From: Ilex aquifolium
Taxonomy: Eukaryota > Streptophyta > Magnoliopsida > Aquifoliales > Aquifoliaceae
NCBI GenBank assembly: GCA_951799425.1
Contig: OX637395.1
Location: 15,140,951 to 15,204,950 of the forward strand
DNA: 64,000 nucleotides
Direction: 5' to 3'
Shown here: positions 1 through 10,704 of the stretch, piece by piece
Position numbering within the stretch: position 1 is the stretch's first letter
Layout: the number at the start of each line of letters is the position of its first letter
Translations under genes and position numbers: made by a program
The notes under the pieces: model-generated
What the model saw: only the letters and a program-made list of their open reading frames with translations
What the model was told of the DNA's origin: nothing
Databases searched by the model: none

Positions 1-4
1 AATG

Positions 5-215
5 TGGAAAAAGTACATTTGCTAAACGCCGATGAGCCAATCGTCTCGGTGGTTGTGTAAGATGTGGTCGTGTAGAGCATTTAAGACAATATAATCAGTG
101 TGCGGAACCAATTTCAGGTCGAGCGTTAGATCGTCTCCAGTGGATTAGGTATGGACAGAGTAAGGAATATCCTAAGACGCCATCCTATTCTACTCCTATG
201 TTGTCAAGATACGTA
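5..215 (+). pseudogene. Weak Gag zinc-knuckle-like fragment
   Basis: One frame gives a cysteine/histidine pattern resembling a retroviral-type zinc knuckle (C-x2-C-x4-H followed by a further C), preceded by a Lys/Arg-rich stretch. The last spacing is not the canonical x4, so this is only suggestive of the nucleocapsid part of gag of element K. It could equally be another part of the element. Degraded fossil. Confidence 0.25.
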
Positions 216-530
216 AGAATGAAGTTAACCATGTCACTGGTGTTATTGATTTAGAGGACTCTAATTCTGAATAAAAGTGTGATCAAATGATGTATAATTT
301 TGGAATAGTACATAAATGTAAATCGCTATAGATTAATTAGGAAAATGAGTAAATATTAAATAACAAATAAATAATTAATAAAACCAATTTTTTGAAAAAA
401 AAGAGTGGTTAGCAAAGTTTGTAGAATATTTAAAGTTATAATTAAATTTTGTAACTGCAGGAAACTGAAGGAAGCAGAAAATCAGAAAGTCAGTAGTGCA
501 GTGCAAAACAAAAAAACCAGTGTTGTAGCA
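216..530. other. AT-rich spacer inside element K
   Basis: AT-rich sequence without a recognisable gene. It leads into the internal promoter module that follows. Confidence 0.5.
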
Positions 531-577
531 CCGTCCGGACGGTGGTACTGGCGTCCGGACGGCAGTGCAGGTATAAA
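531..577 (+). promoter_or_regulatory. Internal palindrome pair plus TATA box, upstream of the extra ORF
   Basis: A perfect 12-bp palindrome CCGTCCGGACGG (531-542) is followed by a second one, CGTCCGGACG (552-561); their centres are exactly 20 bp apart. A TATA box (TATAAA, 572-577) lies 10 bp further on and the extra ORF starts at 792. The same pair, spacing and TATA arrangement recur in the K LTR promoter at 3922-3968. That this is a second, internal promoter for the extra ORF is inference. Confidence 0.6.
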
Positions 578-791
578 GCCCTCTTGCATGCAGAAACTGA
601 TCAATTCTCATTCCCTCGCAAACCAAATACGAAAACAACCGATTTTCTCCAAAGAATTTCTTTCAAATCTGCTATATTCGACCGTTTTTCTTCAAATCTT
701 TTTCGATTATTCACTTACTCATCAAATTTTTAAGGTTTCTATCGATTGAAATCAGTTGAAACCAAGTATTTGAAGAGAAATCAGTAAAAAC

Positions 792-1926
792 ATGGATTCA
801 AGGTGTCGAACAAGAGGATCTTCATGTCGTGCTCAAAGAAATCAACCTTCGCAACATCAAGCACCTCCACAACAACCCCAGCCAGGAAATATCTACAATG
901 AGGTGATTTTTGAGAATTTTGAACAGCAGGCCTAGTACGATGCTCATTTCATGACTAAAACTATCATTCCTGAAAGGCCAATAATTTATGAAGACTTTTA
1001 AAATATAGGAGTTAGACAAATTCTTGCTGAACGTGGTTGGTTAGGTTATGTTAGATTTATTACTCCTGCTTATGACTACTTGGTCCGTGAGTTCTATAGT
1101 AATGCATAAATAATTGGAGAAAGACAATTGCGTGTGTTTGTTCAGGGTAGAATTTTTCAAGTTACACCGGCTACTATAGCCGATTTTTTTTCAGCCCATG
1201 CAAAGACCACCCAACCCGCAATATCCTTACACTCAATTACCTGATTTAACCATCGTAGGGATAGAGTTGTCGGGTAATCCAGAATTTGTTTGAGGGAGGC
1301 CAAATAAATACATAAAACAAGCGGATCTGACAGACAAATACTGAATTCTGAATATGATTACAGTAAACAGTTTATTACCCCGAGCTCAGAAAAATCAGAT
1401 TTATACTAAGCAGGCCTACTTCTTGTATGCGTTTGGGATGGGACACACAATTGATCTTCTAAACCTTATCATGGATCAAATGTTGCTTACTGTGGATAGA
1501 AAGAAACCATCACTCCCATATGCTATGTTAGTTTCTCAATTATGTAGGAACAAGGGAGTGATTGTAAATCCCACATGGAAAACGGTGGAGCATTTTGCAC
1601 CGTTAGATAAAACTTCTTTGAAGAAAAGAAATGAAGTACAACCTGAGGAACAACCTGAAGCACCACCTCCACCACAAGATTAGCCATTCCAAGTACCTGA
1701 AGAATTCTTTCCACAAGAACAACCTCCACCACAAGAAGATCAGCCATATGTACCAATAGATGACAGGACCAATAGACAGATCTTATTAGGGTTGGAGACT
1801 ACTGTTACCCAGCTCGGTACCATCATCACTCAAATCAATCAACGTATGGAGGATTATGAGCAGAATCAAGCTGAGATACTGAGGCTACTGAGAGAGCGTT
1901 TTGGTGGAGGACCGTCTACATCTTGA
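792..1926 (+). pseudogene. Extra ORF of element K, Transposase_32-type (putative plant transposon protein)
   Basis: Reads from an ATG at 792 as a basic, Gln/Pro-rich N-terminus, then a domain with the hallmarks of the plant family annotated as 'putative plant transposon protein' (Transposase_32): a GW-containing stretch followed by an aromatic segment ending in FYSNA, a later VRG/QGR-like turn with VTPATIADF, and a C-terminal part with an LPYAMLVSQLC motif. The tail is Pro/Glu/Gln-rich and ends in a short coiled-coil-like segment (TTVTQLGTIITQIN). The biochemical role of this family is unknown; it is found as an accessory ORF in plant LTR elements. A palindrome-TATA module sits 215 bp upstream. 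The copy is a broken fossil with a few disabling changes. Confidence 0.6.
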
Positions 1927-3634
1927 TCTGAGACATTGGAAATTCTACAAAAACTTTGCTATCTTTCACTCAGCTTTTTGATTATGCACTTTAATTTACT
2001 TTATGTTTTGAACCTGTTTTGGTTTTGAACTTATTTGTGTTTAAGTTTATTTTTTTTAGTTAATATGGAACTATGTTTTTAAGTTAGGAGGATTATTTCA
2101 TATAAGTTACAGTTGAATTAGGTTAATATTCTTATACTTTGCTAAAATAGCCTTAATCTGATCACGCAGGATTTTCATATTTTAGTTATATATTATCTTA
2201 ATATTTTTGTTCAAACTTAGTCTTATGAGCATAAATAAATTTCTTTATTTTAGAAACCTTGTGAAATATTACACTCTTTGCATATATAGTGGAGATGTAA
2301 AATCAATTGCAGAATTTGAGCCAATCTTTCTTGGAGAGATATTCTACATCTACTCAAATAAGAATCTTCGATTCAACGGTAAATTTTCTTTAAATAATCT
2401 CATTAGTTTTGTTTTGATTAGCACTCATTAGATTATATTATTAGCATAATCCTTAAAATTCTTTTACTTAGGAATTATGCAGGTGTATGATTTCTGGAAA
2501 ATGATCTTAGGCCATTTTTGATTAATTTTGAGTCTTCACCATTTCTTTTACAAAATTATAACCTTAGTCAGCCATGGTTGAGCCTAAAAGAGTATAAATT
2601 CTTTTCATGAAACCCGAAAAATACCTGAGCCACATGAAAATATATTAAACCTACTTTTTGCTATCTAATTTTCTTGCACCCTCTTCTAAATTAGTATGAT
2701 ACAGAAAAAAAAGAGGAAGAAAAGATAGAAAAGAGAAAAGAAAAGGGTATTTACTATTCAAAGAAAAGAAAAACCCGTGAAAGAAATTTAAAGAGAAAAA
2801 CAGAAAGAAAAGAGCCAAGAAAGTGAAAAATGGAAAGAATGAACATGCAAAGTCATAGAAAACTAGGAAGATGTGTGCCACAATATGAAGAAAAGATAGC
2901 TTTTTGAATCCCATTGACGTCGTTTCTTAAACCCTAAACCGATGGCCACATTACAACCCAAAGAAAGTCCTTTTTGATTCCAGAGATTATGCATTTGTAT
3001 TAATCTTATCAATCCAAAAAGGGAGAATGTTAATAATATGTCTAATGTAGTGTTAATATCCTTCCATGAGATTATGTCAAATTCCAATTTTATTCGAATA
3101 ACCGTTCTTTTGATATATTACATGTGATACTATTTGCATTGTTAACAATATTCCAATCACATGTAACTATTGAGAGAATAGTCACTATAACGTATGTGTA
3201 TTCTTTGATGAGTGTATTCCAGGAAAGGATTGACATCAAGACTATCATGAAAGATAGTAATATTTCGTGAGTGATTTTTAAAATAAAAGAAATCATTACA
3301 CACACACAAGAGTTTTTATAAAAATATATGGATAATGTTACAACTAACGTGTGTTACTCTTATAGTGATCAGAAAAAAGGAAGTATTCTAGCAATACACA
3401 GGAATATTGATTTAATTTTATTTGTGAAAAGTATGAAGTATGAACTCCTAACTACTGAAGTTTGTAGGTAGCTTCACTGAAACTTTCACGAGACAAAACT
3501 CGTCCACTAGGGATCACCTAGGGGTTTAGACTTGTTGCATATGCTAAATGCAATCGTGAACAAATCTACAAAAATAATTTTACCTCTGTTTGTATTTTAT
3601 TTTCATTTTGTTAATATTTTTTTATTTACTAGGG
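1927..3634. other. Non-coding 3' region of element K
   Basis: About 1.7 kb with no credible gene between the extra ORF and the polypurine tract. It is AT-rich, with a strongly purine-rich strand at about 2695-2845 (long GAAAAGA-type runs). The short ORFs here have no recognisable content. Confidence 0.5.
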
Positions 3635-3635
3635 A

Positions 3636-3660
3636 CTAGTAAAGTTTAAGTAGGGGAGTG
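3636..3660 (+). other. Polypurine tract of element K
   Basis: A purine-rich stretch (AAGTTTAAGTAGGGGAGTG) directly abuts the TGATTAACC start of the LTR, the expected place for plus-strand priming. It resembles the AAGTTTGGGGG tract of elements A and J. Confidence 0.6.
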
Positions 3661-3921
3661 TGATTAACCCTAATTAGTATGTGAATTAAATTAGTCAAAA
3701 AAGTTAACTTTGTAAGATAAAACAGTTAAAAAACTGTAAATTAGGGTTTGTGCGTAAACTAGGGTTTATGTGTGTACTGTTTAAAGTTTTAGAGTTTTTT
3801 GTGTGGAATGGCCGAAAATCAGGAGGAGCAATCTGTCACAACTTGAAACAACAAGGGAGGCAAGTGTAATATAACCAAGAAATCACCAGAATAACAGGGA
3901 GATCAGCATCTAGCAAGCCAA

Positions 3922-4012
3922 CACCGTCCGGACGGTGGTGGTGGCGTCCGGACGGTGGCTATATATAGGAGATCATCCTCCACCTCCTGCTTCACTTGTG
4001 GCTATATATAGG
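3922..4012 (+). promoter_or_regulatory. K1 LTR promoter: palindrome pair and duplicated TATA block
   Basis: A perfect 16-bp palindrome CACCGTCCGGACGGTG (3922-3937) and a second core CGTCCGGACG (3945-3954) have centres 20 bp apart. Directly downstream is CTATATATAGG (from 3959). A 17-bp block GTGGCTATATATAGGAG is repeated about 44 bp later (to about 4016), giving two TATA boxes in tandem. Confidence 0.65.
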
Positions 4013-4623
4013 AGTTACCATCTTCATTTTTCAGGCGGCTGGGAGAGGAGCTCGAGGAAAGAATAGAAAGGAGAGAAAGAGAAAAGGAAGAAAAGAGAGA
4101 AAAAGAGAGAAAGTCATAGAAAATTTCAAAGATCCGGTCCAACCTACTATCCAGCTAAAACTCTGTTATTTCTACATTTTTGTTATGTCTTTCTACTTGG
4201 AGAGTTGAGTTGCCGCCACCTTGGTGTCTTAATCGATATTAAGGGTGACTGTATTTCAACTGTTCCTTGCGAGAGAAGTGTCAGTGTCTGTATTATATTT
4301 ACTTTTGTAATACAAATTACCCGCACATCTTGCTTGTTTATAGCAATGGGGTGTGAGTAGTCTACTTATACTCTTTAGTGAGGGGTAAACATATATATAA
4401 TACTGGTTAAGTTATGGAAATACCGATGTTTAATTGTACTATACTTATATATATATATATATATATACTTCCCTTAATTGATGGATGGTTATAGTTATAA
4501 TATACTATATATTATTATGAACTTCATGCATGATACGGTGATGTACGTAATTGGGTGTTACTATGTAGCCCAGAATTATGTCATTAGTGAATCATCAACC
4601 TGCCGGTTGAATATCTACGGTGT

Positions 4624-4930
4624 TCCAATTGAATGGTTTGACCTTCTGGTGCATTGAGGATGTTTTACTGTTGCATGGTACATAAAGTTGTCAGATGAAT
4701 AACATAAGTGATCCATTTGAATGGCTTGACCTTTTGGTTCACTAGGGTTATTTAACTGATACATAAAGTTGTCAGATGAATAATCTAAGTGATCCTTCTG
4801 AATGGCTTGACCTTCTGGTTTACTAGGGTTGTTTAACTGATACATAAAGTTGTCAGATGAATAATCTAAGTGATCCTTCTGAATGGCTTGACCTTCTGGT
4901 TCACTAGGGTTGTTTAACTGATACATAATA
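4624..4930 (+). repeat. 81-bp tandem minisatellite in the K1 LTR
   Basis: The landmark ACATAAAGTTGTCAG recurs at 4680, 4761 and 4842, a period of exactly 81 bp, with flanking partial copies and a degenerate copy to about 5010. The period is 27 codons, so the minus strand shows an open repetitive frame (unit starting MYQLNNPSEPEGQ); I read that as a by-product of the repeat and not a gene. K3 has a related but different minisatellite at the equivalent place. Confidence 0.75.
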
Positions 4931-5408
4931 TAAACCTAACAATTGAATAATTCCAGTATTCCTCTTGAATGACTTGTCCTTCTGGTTTACTTGAATTAGT
5001 CAATTGTTACATATACCATCAACTAACCTAAGAAGTTGTTGTGTTATGGTTTAATATACATCAAACCTACTGGTTGACTTTCGAAGTGACATGAAAGTTA
5101 ATTGTTGTAAGGTGACATTTCCAATACTCAATCAGTATAAAGCATATGAGATCCTTAAACTGAAGGGTAACTTTCATATTATTGTCTTTCACCAGTTTAC
5201 CTACGCACTTTATTTACTTAGACTAGTTATCAATCTAAGCTCATACAACGAGCTATCTTATGTTCCGCAGCATTAACAACAATTTTACTATTTTTATTTT
5301 AAACTCGAATTATTAAAACTCTTCGTGGGATCGATCTTGGACTTAAACCGAGAAAACTACAATTTGACCACTTATACTTGGGTGTATAATATAAAATAAG
5401 TTGAATCA

Positions 5409-5526
5409 ACTACCAAGTATCAGATCTTTTCTGACTGGAACATGTAGGGGATGATTGACGAAGGTCGGTCATTCTATTCTATTGTATTTGAGATTGGGGT
5501 TATATCCATCAGTAACCCCCCGATTC
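5409..5526 (-). repeat. Start of the 3' LTR and polypurine tract of element C
   Basis: On the minus strand a G-rich tract (ATCGGGGGGTTAC, 5512-5524) is followed by TGATGG, the usual LTR start; only about 100 bp of LTR remain before element K begins at 5408. Assigned from the polypurine-tract arrangement and from similarity of the start to the LTRs of D and E (TGATGAT/TGATGG). Confidence 0.45.
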
Positions 5527-5915
5527 CTTATGACCTCTTGGGTCATTATGAGTTTTTAGAGTGGTTCTGAGTCCTCGGAGTTCTCTTTTTGACGGTTGTG
5601 ATAATTAATCTTGAATTTCAGAATGACGGTTTTTTGGTGCCTTTTTGAATTTCGAGGGTGACACATTTATGGTGTTGTTCTTTCAAGTCGCGCACGTTGG
5701 CTTTCATCATTGCCACATGTCACAACTTCTTACATTCCTTAGGCTCTTGGGATTCCCTTCATTAGAGCAAAAAAATGTGGGCCTTTGATAGAGGCTATAA
5801 ATATCCTCTTATATTTACTTTTTTCACTTCTTCCTTTGTTCTTGGGTTTTCTGCATTTTCTTCTAGACTCCATAGGAGCGGGTTATTTTATTTTTTCCTC
5901 ACTTCTTTTCCCTTT
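5527..5915 (+). promoter_or_regulatory. Promoter region of the antisense gene of element C
   Basis: Non-coding stretch between the polypurine tract and the antisense gene. A good TATA box, GGCTATAAATATCC (around 5795-5803), lies about 120 bp upstream of the first in-frame ATG (5916) of the antisense gene, on the same strand. Confidence 0.45.
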
Positions 5916-6419
5916 ATGAACATTGAGCCTATACTGGTGTATAGCGATAGTGAGCCCTCAATAGTGAGCATTGTCAGTCCATACAATCCCCTAGATCCTC
6001 CCAGTAAGCTTTCTCGTGACACCCTCGATTTTAGGCGTATGCTGTTAAAGAGTTCCCACAAGGAAGTCGTAAAAGCCATTTCCAATCGCCAAAATTCCAT
6101 TGTTTCTCCTGTCACGCACATTATGTCAGGCGGGGTTAGTGAGGATGTCGTAGTGAGTTCCTTCTAAACCAAATGCAGATTCAAAGCGTACTGAATTAGT
6201 GGGTAAGGAGATAGGGGTTTTGAGTGCACTAAATTAGTGGGTCAGGGAGATCGGGTTCTGAGTGCACTAAATCAGTGGGTCAGGGAGATGGGAGTTCTGA
6301 GCGATCTTTTTCCCCTTCCTTTGATAGGTCTTCTCTCTGGGAGGTGCATGAAATAGAACATCACTATACTAAGGGTAGTTTGGTATCTTTGAATGATTGG
6401 TATGACTTGTTATCTGACC
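5916..6419 (+). pseudogene. Antisense gene of element C, N-terminal part (putative gypsy-type transposon protein)
   Basis: Starts MNIEPILVYSDSEPSIVS and continues as a Ser-rich acidic segment with RDTLDFRRMLLKSSHKEVV. It runs opposite to pol of element C. The same gene continues beyond the K LTR insertion at 7915, where the recognisable family domain lies. In Tat elements this antisense ORF is of the Transposase_28 type; its function is unknown. Broken fossil. Confidence 0.45.
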
Positions 6420-7914
6420 TGATTTATGTCATAAACCCAAGTATAAGTGGTCAAATTGTAATATTTTTCAGTTAAGTCCGAGTTCGAACCCACAGGGAGC
6501 TAATTATTGGTATTCAAAATAGAAAATGGTAAAATTATCGTGTGTGTAGTGTGCAACGAAACAACTTACAGTGTGAGCTTAGAATTATCAAATAAACACT
6601 TAACTAAAACTTTGAATAACAATGATAAAAAGGTACTCTTCAGCGCGGGGATCCAACACATATTATACTATTCATTTATGAGAATGCCACATTACAACAA
6701 TTAACTCTCATTTCACTGGAAAGCTAACCGGTAGGTTTGATGTATAACTGAACCATATCACAACAAATGATTAGGTTAGCCGGAATGTCTATATACCATG
6801 CAACAATCAAATAACCCTAGTAAACCCGAAGGTGAACCATTCAAAATGTTTACTCTAGCTATTTAATCGGTAGGTTGATGATTCAATGAAGACGGAGTTC
6901 CGATTTATGCATTGAATCAAAAACATTTACTATGGAGAGATTTAACCTATCTATAAACAATCTCCCGACTGTTATATAAATTCCAACTACATATATCACT
7001 GTATCATGCATGAAGTGTGTAATAATTATAGATAGTATGGTATATAGCATTAAGCTCTGCCTGGTGTTCATAACCATGATCATATTATAATAGTAACCAT
7101 CCATCAATTAAGGGAGGTATAAATATTAACACATAAATAAAACATCCGTATTTCCATAACTTAAACAGTATCATACATGCATTCACCCTTCACCGAAGAG
7201 TATAAACGGTCTACTCACGCCTCATTGCCATAGACGAGCAACATGAGTAAGATGATCTCATTACAACTGAAAAAAAAATACAACACGTCCTTCCCCAAGG
7301 AATAGCTGAAACACTGCCACTCTTATTACCAGCTAGGGTACAAAAGTGAGAGAGGTTCAACCCTCCAAGTAGAAAGGATAAACAGGAATATAGAAGTAGA
7401 GAAATTTTTGGTTGAGAAGTGATTAGGGCAGTGTTTTGCTCTTCTTTTCTTTCTCTCTTGCATTGGACTAAACTTTGGTGAATCCTCTTGATAAATGGAT
7501 GGAACGGGCTATTTATAGGTATCGAAAGGAGGGAATAAGGCGGCAGACACCCAGACTGACCAATAGGAGGCCTTTGTTGCTAAAATGGACCAATGGGAGA
7601 AGAGAGAAGTGAGGCGGTTTAAGGACTGTCCGAACGCCACCACCACCATCCAGATGGTGGAGATTCTATGGTTTTTCCATGCTTGGCAGCCTCTTTGTTT
7701 GACTTTTTGATTTGTGAACTATACTTGACTCCCCTTCTTCATTTAACCTTTACACTTTGATCCTCTTGAACTTCCGTATTTTCGCTTGAAACCCTGTAAA
7801 ATGTATAAACTACGCATTAAATCTAATACTTTATAAATTAATCATTTTATCCTAGTTTACGCACATAGTTAACCCTAAACCCTAGTTCATTTACACACTT
7901 TCTAGGGTTAATCA
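6420..7914 (-). repeat. Solo LTR of family K (copy K2) inside the antisense gene of C
   Basis: Minus-strand copy: its minus-strand start TGATTAACCC lies at 7914 and its end, CTTATACTTGGGTTTATG, near 6430. No internal K sequence or second LTR adjoins it, so it is a solo LTR. I found no perfect target duplication, and the left edge is uncertain by some tens of bases. It interrupts the antisense gene of element C, so it is younger than C. Confidence 0.65.
7509..7660 (-). promoter_or_regulatory. Decayed palindrome pair and TATA box in K2
   Basis: The minus strand carries CCTATAAATAG (7509-7519) and, about 105-150 bp upstream of it, two decayed palindromes centred at 7631.5 and 7651.5, again exactly 20 bp apart. 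The CACCATCCAGATGGTG site (7644-7659) differs from the intact K1 site only by CG-to-TG/CA transitions, the signature of cytosine-methylation decay. Confidence 0.6.
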
Positions 7915-9650
7915 GCTTGCTTGATTTCGTGAGGTTACGGTAGCCTTCTTTAAATGAGCGAGCCTATTCTCCTTCATATGGAGAAGTATGTTTCCCTAAG
8001 TTGGCCATACAGGTTGGACTTCGGTTCCCAATCCCTCCTTTTGTTAGGTCAGTTCTTTCGTGGTTAGGACTGTCCTCTTGTCAACCAATGCTTAGCGCCT
8101 GAAAGACGCTTACTGGTCTAATGGCTCTATGGGGATTGAGTAGTGGATGACGTTACTCTATTACTTTAGAGGATTTTTTATACCGCTATAAAGTAAAAGA
8201 ATGTAATCAAAAATGTTATTTCTACATGAGTACACAACTGGGAATCCCTAAACTAGTCTCGGGACTTCCTGACTCAAACAAGAATTGGAAGCCTTGGTTT
8301 TTCTTGTTGTCTGGGGAATGGGATTTTGGCCCAGAGGAGGGATAACCTAGAGATCGTGATTCGGTGCCCAAAGTGTGGGGCATATCGGTCCCTTATGGTG
8401 AGTTCCCTTTTATGGGTTTTATATTTGCAATTTCGTTTGCCATTGCCCTAACTATTGTCTTTCTATTCCAGCAGCGAGGAAAAATTTCAATGAGGAACTC
8501 TTGAAGTGAGTTGAACGCGAAACAAAGTTCTCTTTTCGTGATTTCAAACTTTTGATGGTTGAAGAGAGAAGTAATTCCTTTCCCTAACTCTATTTTGTTG
8601 TTGAAAGTTTTCTTGGTTCAGGGTCTTTGGGTCTGACTTTAGCCAAAAAGGTTGTAATGTCCCTGAGAACCAAATCCATTGTAAGGGGGGACCTCCCCCC
8701 AGCCAAGAAAGCCAAGATCGCGAAAGGGGTAGCCCTGACCCCTAGGGTCGGGGTCTCAGGTGAAACCCCTAAGGTCGTGGTGGCTGCGGTGACGGGGTCT
8801 ATTGGAGAAAAAGTTTCTCCCCCGGTGATCGATTTACCCAGGAAAATAAGTACCGCGGACCACTCAACCACTTCTCGAAGGGCTTCTTCGGAGTTCAGGG
8901 GGACTCCTCGGGTCTTGCGGTCAACCTTGTGGCTTGGGTTCAGAGCAGGTTGTCTAGAGAGGTTGTAGAGAAGCTGAAGGAACTAAGCCCTCCAAAGGTT
9001 CATGATTTAGCTTTCTAGAAGATGAGCGAGGTATTATCATTTATTTCTTTTCCTTCGGTATTTATAACTTCACACTTACTCTCCATATTTGTTCTTATTT
9101 CTTACTTGGTTGTTGGTCGTCTGTCCTCGTTAACAGTAGTGGACCAGGCCTCTATGGCTCTTATCTCCAAGCTTCGGAAGTCTGAAGTAGATCTAAAGTC
9201 TAATCCCTCCAACAAGGACCAACTTTTGGAGAAGATAATGAAGGAGAGAGATGTTTTCTCAATGAAGTCAGCAGCGGCAATTGATCAAGCTTCTACGTCT
9301 AAGGAGGCCCTTCTAAAGGAGCTGGAATGTTCTAAGGAGTAGGGAGATAAGGTCTTTGAGTTGACCCTTGCCCTTAATGAGAAAGGAAAATAGATAATAG
9401 CCAGGGAGGCAAAATTTATGGCCGATTACAAGGAGGGAGAGGACTATCTTACGAATTTTGGCTAGGTCTACTTTGGAGGGTGTGATGCCTTCTGAGCCCA
9501 AGCCTTTACCAAGTTTCCAGATATCAATTTCAGCGTCATTTAGGTGGGGATTGAAGGAGAGGATAAAGAGGCGTATGAGGCTGAAGAATTTGGAGACGTT
9601 GACCAGGACGCAGAGAGGGTTGAGAAGGATTAGGGGCCTTTTTTGCTTTT
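7915..9650 (+). pseudogene. Antisense gene of element C, main part (Transposase_28-like)
   Basis: Frames here read a domain close to the antisense gene of element D (e.g. GLRFPIPPFVRSVLSWLG against GLRFPLHPFIKAVLQHFH in D), followed by a WxFF-type stretch, a Lys/Pro-rich low-complexity region around 8690-8880 (PPAKKAKIAKG) and a C-terminal coiled coil (9130-9350, SKLRKSEVDLKS and later QASTSKEALLKELE). The domain order equals that of D and of the E fragment. Transposase_28 ('putative gypsy type transposon') is a plant-only family of unknown function. Degraded fossil with many disabling changes. Confidence 0.55.
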
Positions 9651-10416
9651 GCTGATTTTCTGTTACCCCCTATAATTGGCTACTTTCATTTTTTTAATGA
9701 AAAATCTGATTTTTAGGCCTTTAACTTGCTCATTATAATTTTGGTTACACGGCTTCACGATCAGAATGAAATACGAGCTATCAGCTGATATTTTTAAGTT
9801 ATTAAACTAGTCCATCAATGAGATCAACTTTTCGATAGGTGAGCTTTGAGGTACTTAAAATATTCTAAAGTTTTAACACTCATTTTAGGTAAAGGACCTA
9901 AGTTAGTGTAGGCAAAGGATTCTTCATTCGAATCAAAAGCGATAGGAATGGCAAGCGTTATTTGAGATCGCATTATCTAAGATAGAAGTTTACCTTTTTG
10001 AAATGGATGGTTGACATCCAACAACTGACCTCTAAGCTAGAACATTGTGTCTAAATAATCTAAGTTTAAAATTTTGTTCAAGCGCTTGGAAATGGACGCT
10101 CGAATCAAGTGATAGGAATGACAAGCGTTATCTGAGATCAGAGTTTACCTCTTGAAAATGGAAGCTAGACATCCGACAACCGAACTCTAAGTTAAAATAG
10201 TTCTAAGTTTAAAATCTCGTTCAAGCATCAGGAATGGCGACCACTATCCTAATTCTGAGCTTTAAAATATTCTCTGAAGTAAAGCATAAAATTTAAAATT
10301 TTTGAAGTTAGGCGTACGTACTTGTTCTGCTTGGTTGTCCATTATTTGTGGATTTTTTGTGTCCTTACTCCAGCGGGTAGCTCTGGTTGGTGGTTTTTAA
10401 CCTTTGACTATTTTGA
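9651..10416 (+). repeat. Non-coding region with a degenerate duplication of about 170 bp
   Basis: No gene. A block beginning GAATCAAAAGCGATAGGAATG (from about 9930) recurs from about 10102 as GAATCAAGTGATAGGAATG and continues in parallel (AAGCGTTATYTGAGATC, ACATCCRACAAC). A shorter third trace with CAGGAATGGCGACC lies near 10210. This is the 3' flank of the antisense gene. Confidence 0.5.
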
Positions 10417-10704
10417 TGAGGTTTTGCCTCGGTGGGCTTTCACCTCGGAAAGCTTTCGCCTTGGGGGCCTTTTCCCTTAGTGGGCTTTTACCTCAGTGGG
10501 CTTTTTCCTAGGAAGGATTTTTCCTTGGCAAGATTTTGCCTTAGTGGGCTTTTGCCTCAGTGGGCTTTTGCCTCGGTGGGCTTTTGCCTTGGTGGACTTT
10601 CACCATGGTTGGATTTTGCCTCAAAGGGCTTTTGCCTCAGTTGGATTTTGCCTCTGTGGGCTTTCGTCTAGGCTAGCTTTCACCTTGATTGGCTTTCACC
10701 TCAA
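10417..10704 (+). repeat. Array of eighteen 16-bp units
   Basis: Eighteen consecutive 16-bp units in perfect register (288 bp, no indels). The consensus is about TGGGCTTTTGCCTCAG. Most units keep a GGC-TTTT-GCC style mini-dyad. The open frames seen here (Gly/Leu/Phe/Pro-rich) are by-products of the repeat. The array lies between the antisense gene and the end of pol of element C, the same place as the roughly 18-bp array in element E (39796-40180). Confidence 0.9.

Larger units (their letters stand above)
1..5408 (+). mobile_element. Element K: Ty3/gypsy-type LTR retrotransposon, 3' part only
   Basis: The 3' end of a plus-strand LTR retrotransposon whose 5' part lies left of the window. Visible parts in order are a weak Gag-like zinc-knuckle stretch, an internal promoter, an extra ORF of the plant Transposase_32 type, a long non-coding stretch, a polypurine tract and a 3' LTR. 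The LTR is defined by comparison with two further copies in the window (6420-7914 and 23418-25131), which share its start TGATTAACC and its end in TCA. Several disabling changes are present, so it is broken. It abuts, and probably inserted into, the 3' LTR of element C. The lineage inside Ty3/gypsy is not certain because no RT is in the window. Confidence 0.7.
3661..5408 (+). repeat. 3' LTR of element K (copy K1, 1748 bp)
   Basis: Starts TGATTAACCC and ends GAATCA. It matches, over diverged but recognisable blocks, the copies at 6420-7914 and 23418-25131 (both minus orientation); the shared end reads GACCACTTATACTTGGGT. U3 holds the palindrome pair and TATA boxes; the U5-side half holds an 81-bp minisatellite. 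Divergence among the copies is substantial, so the family is old compared with element D. Confidence 0.75.

Noticed and set aside
4615-4926. Minus-strand repetitive ORF of 103 residues
   Set aside because: It is the by-product of an 81-bp tandem repeat inside a K LTR; no known domain and no conservation of the frame in K2 or K3.
6415-7919. Target duplication around solo LTR K2
   Set aside because: TGACC on the left and GCTTG on the right do not match; the left edge may be misplaced, so no duplication is claimed.
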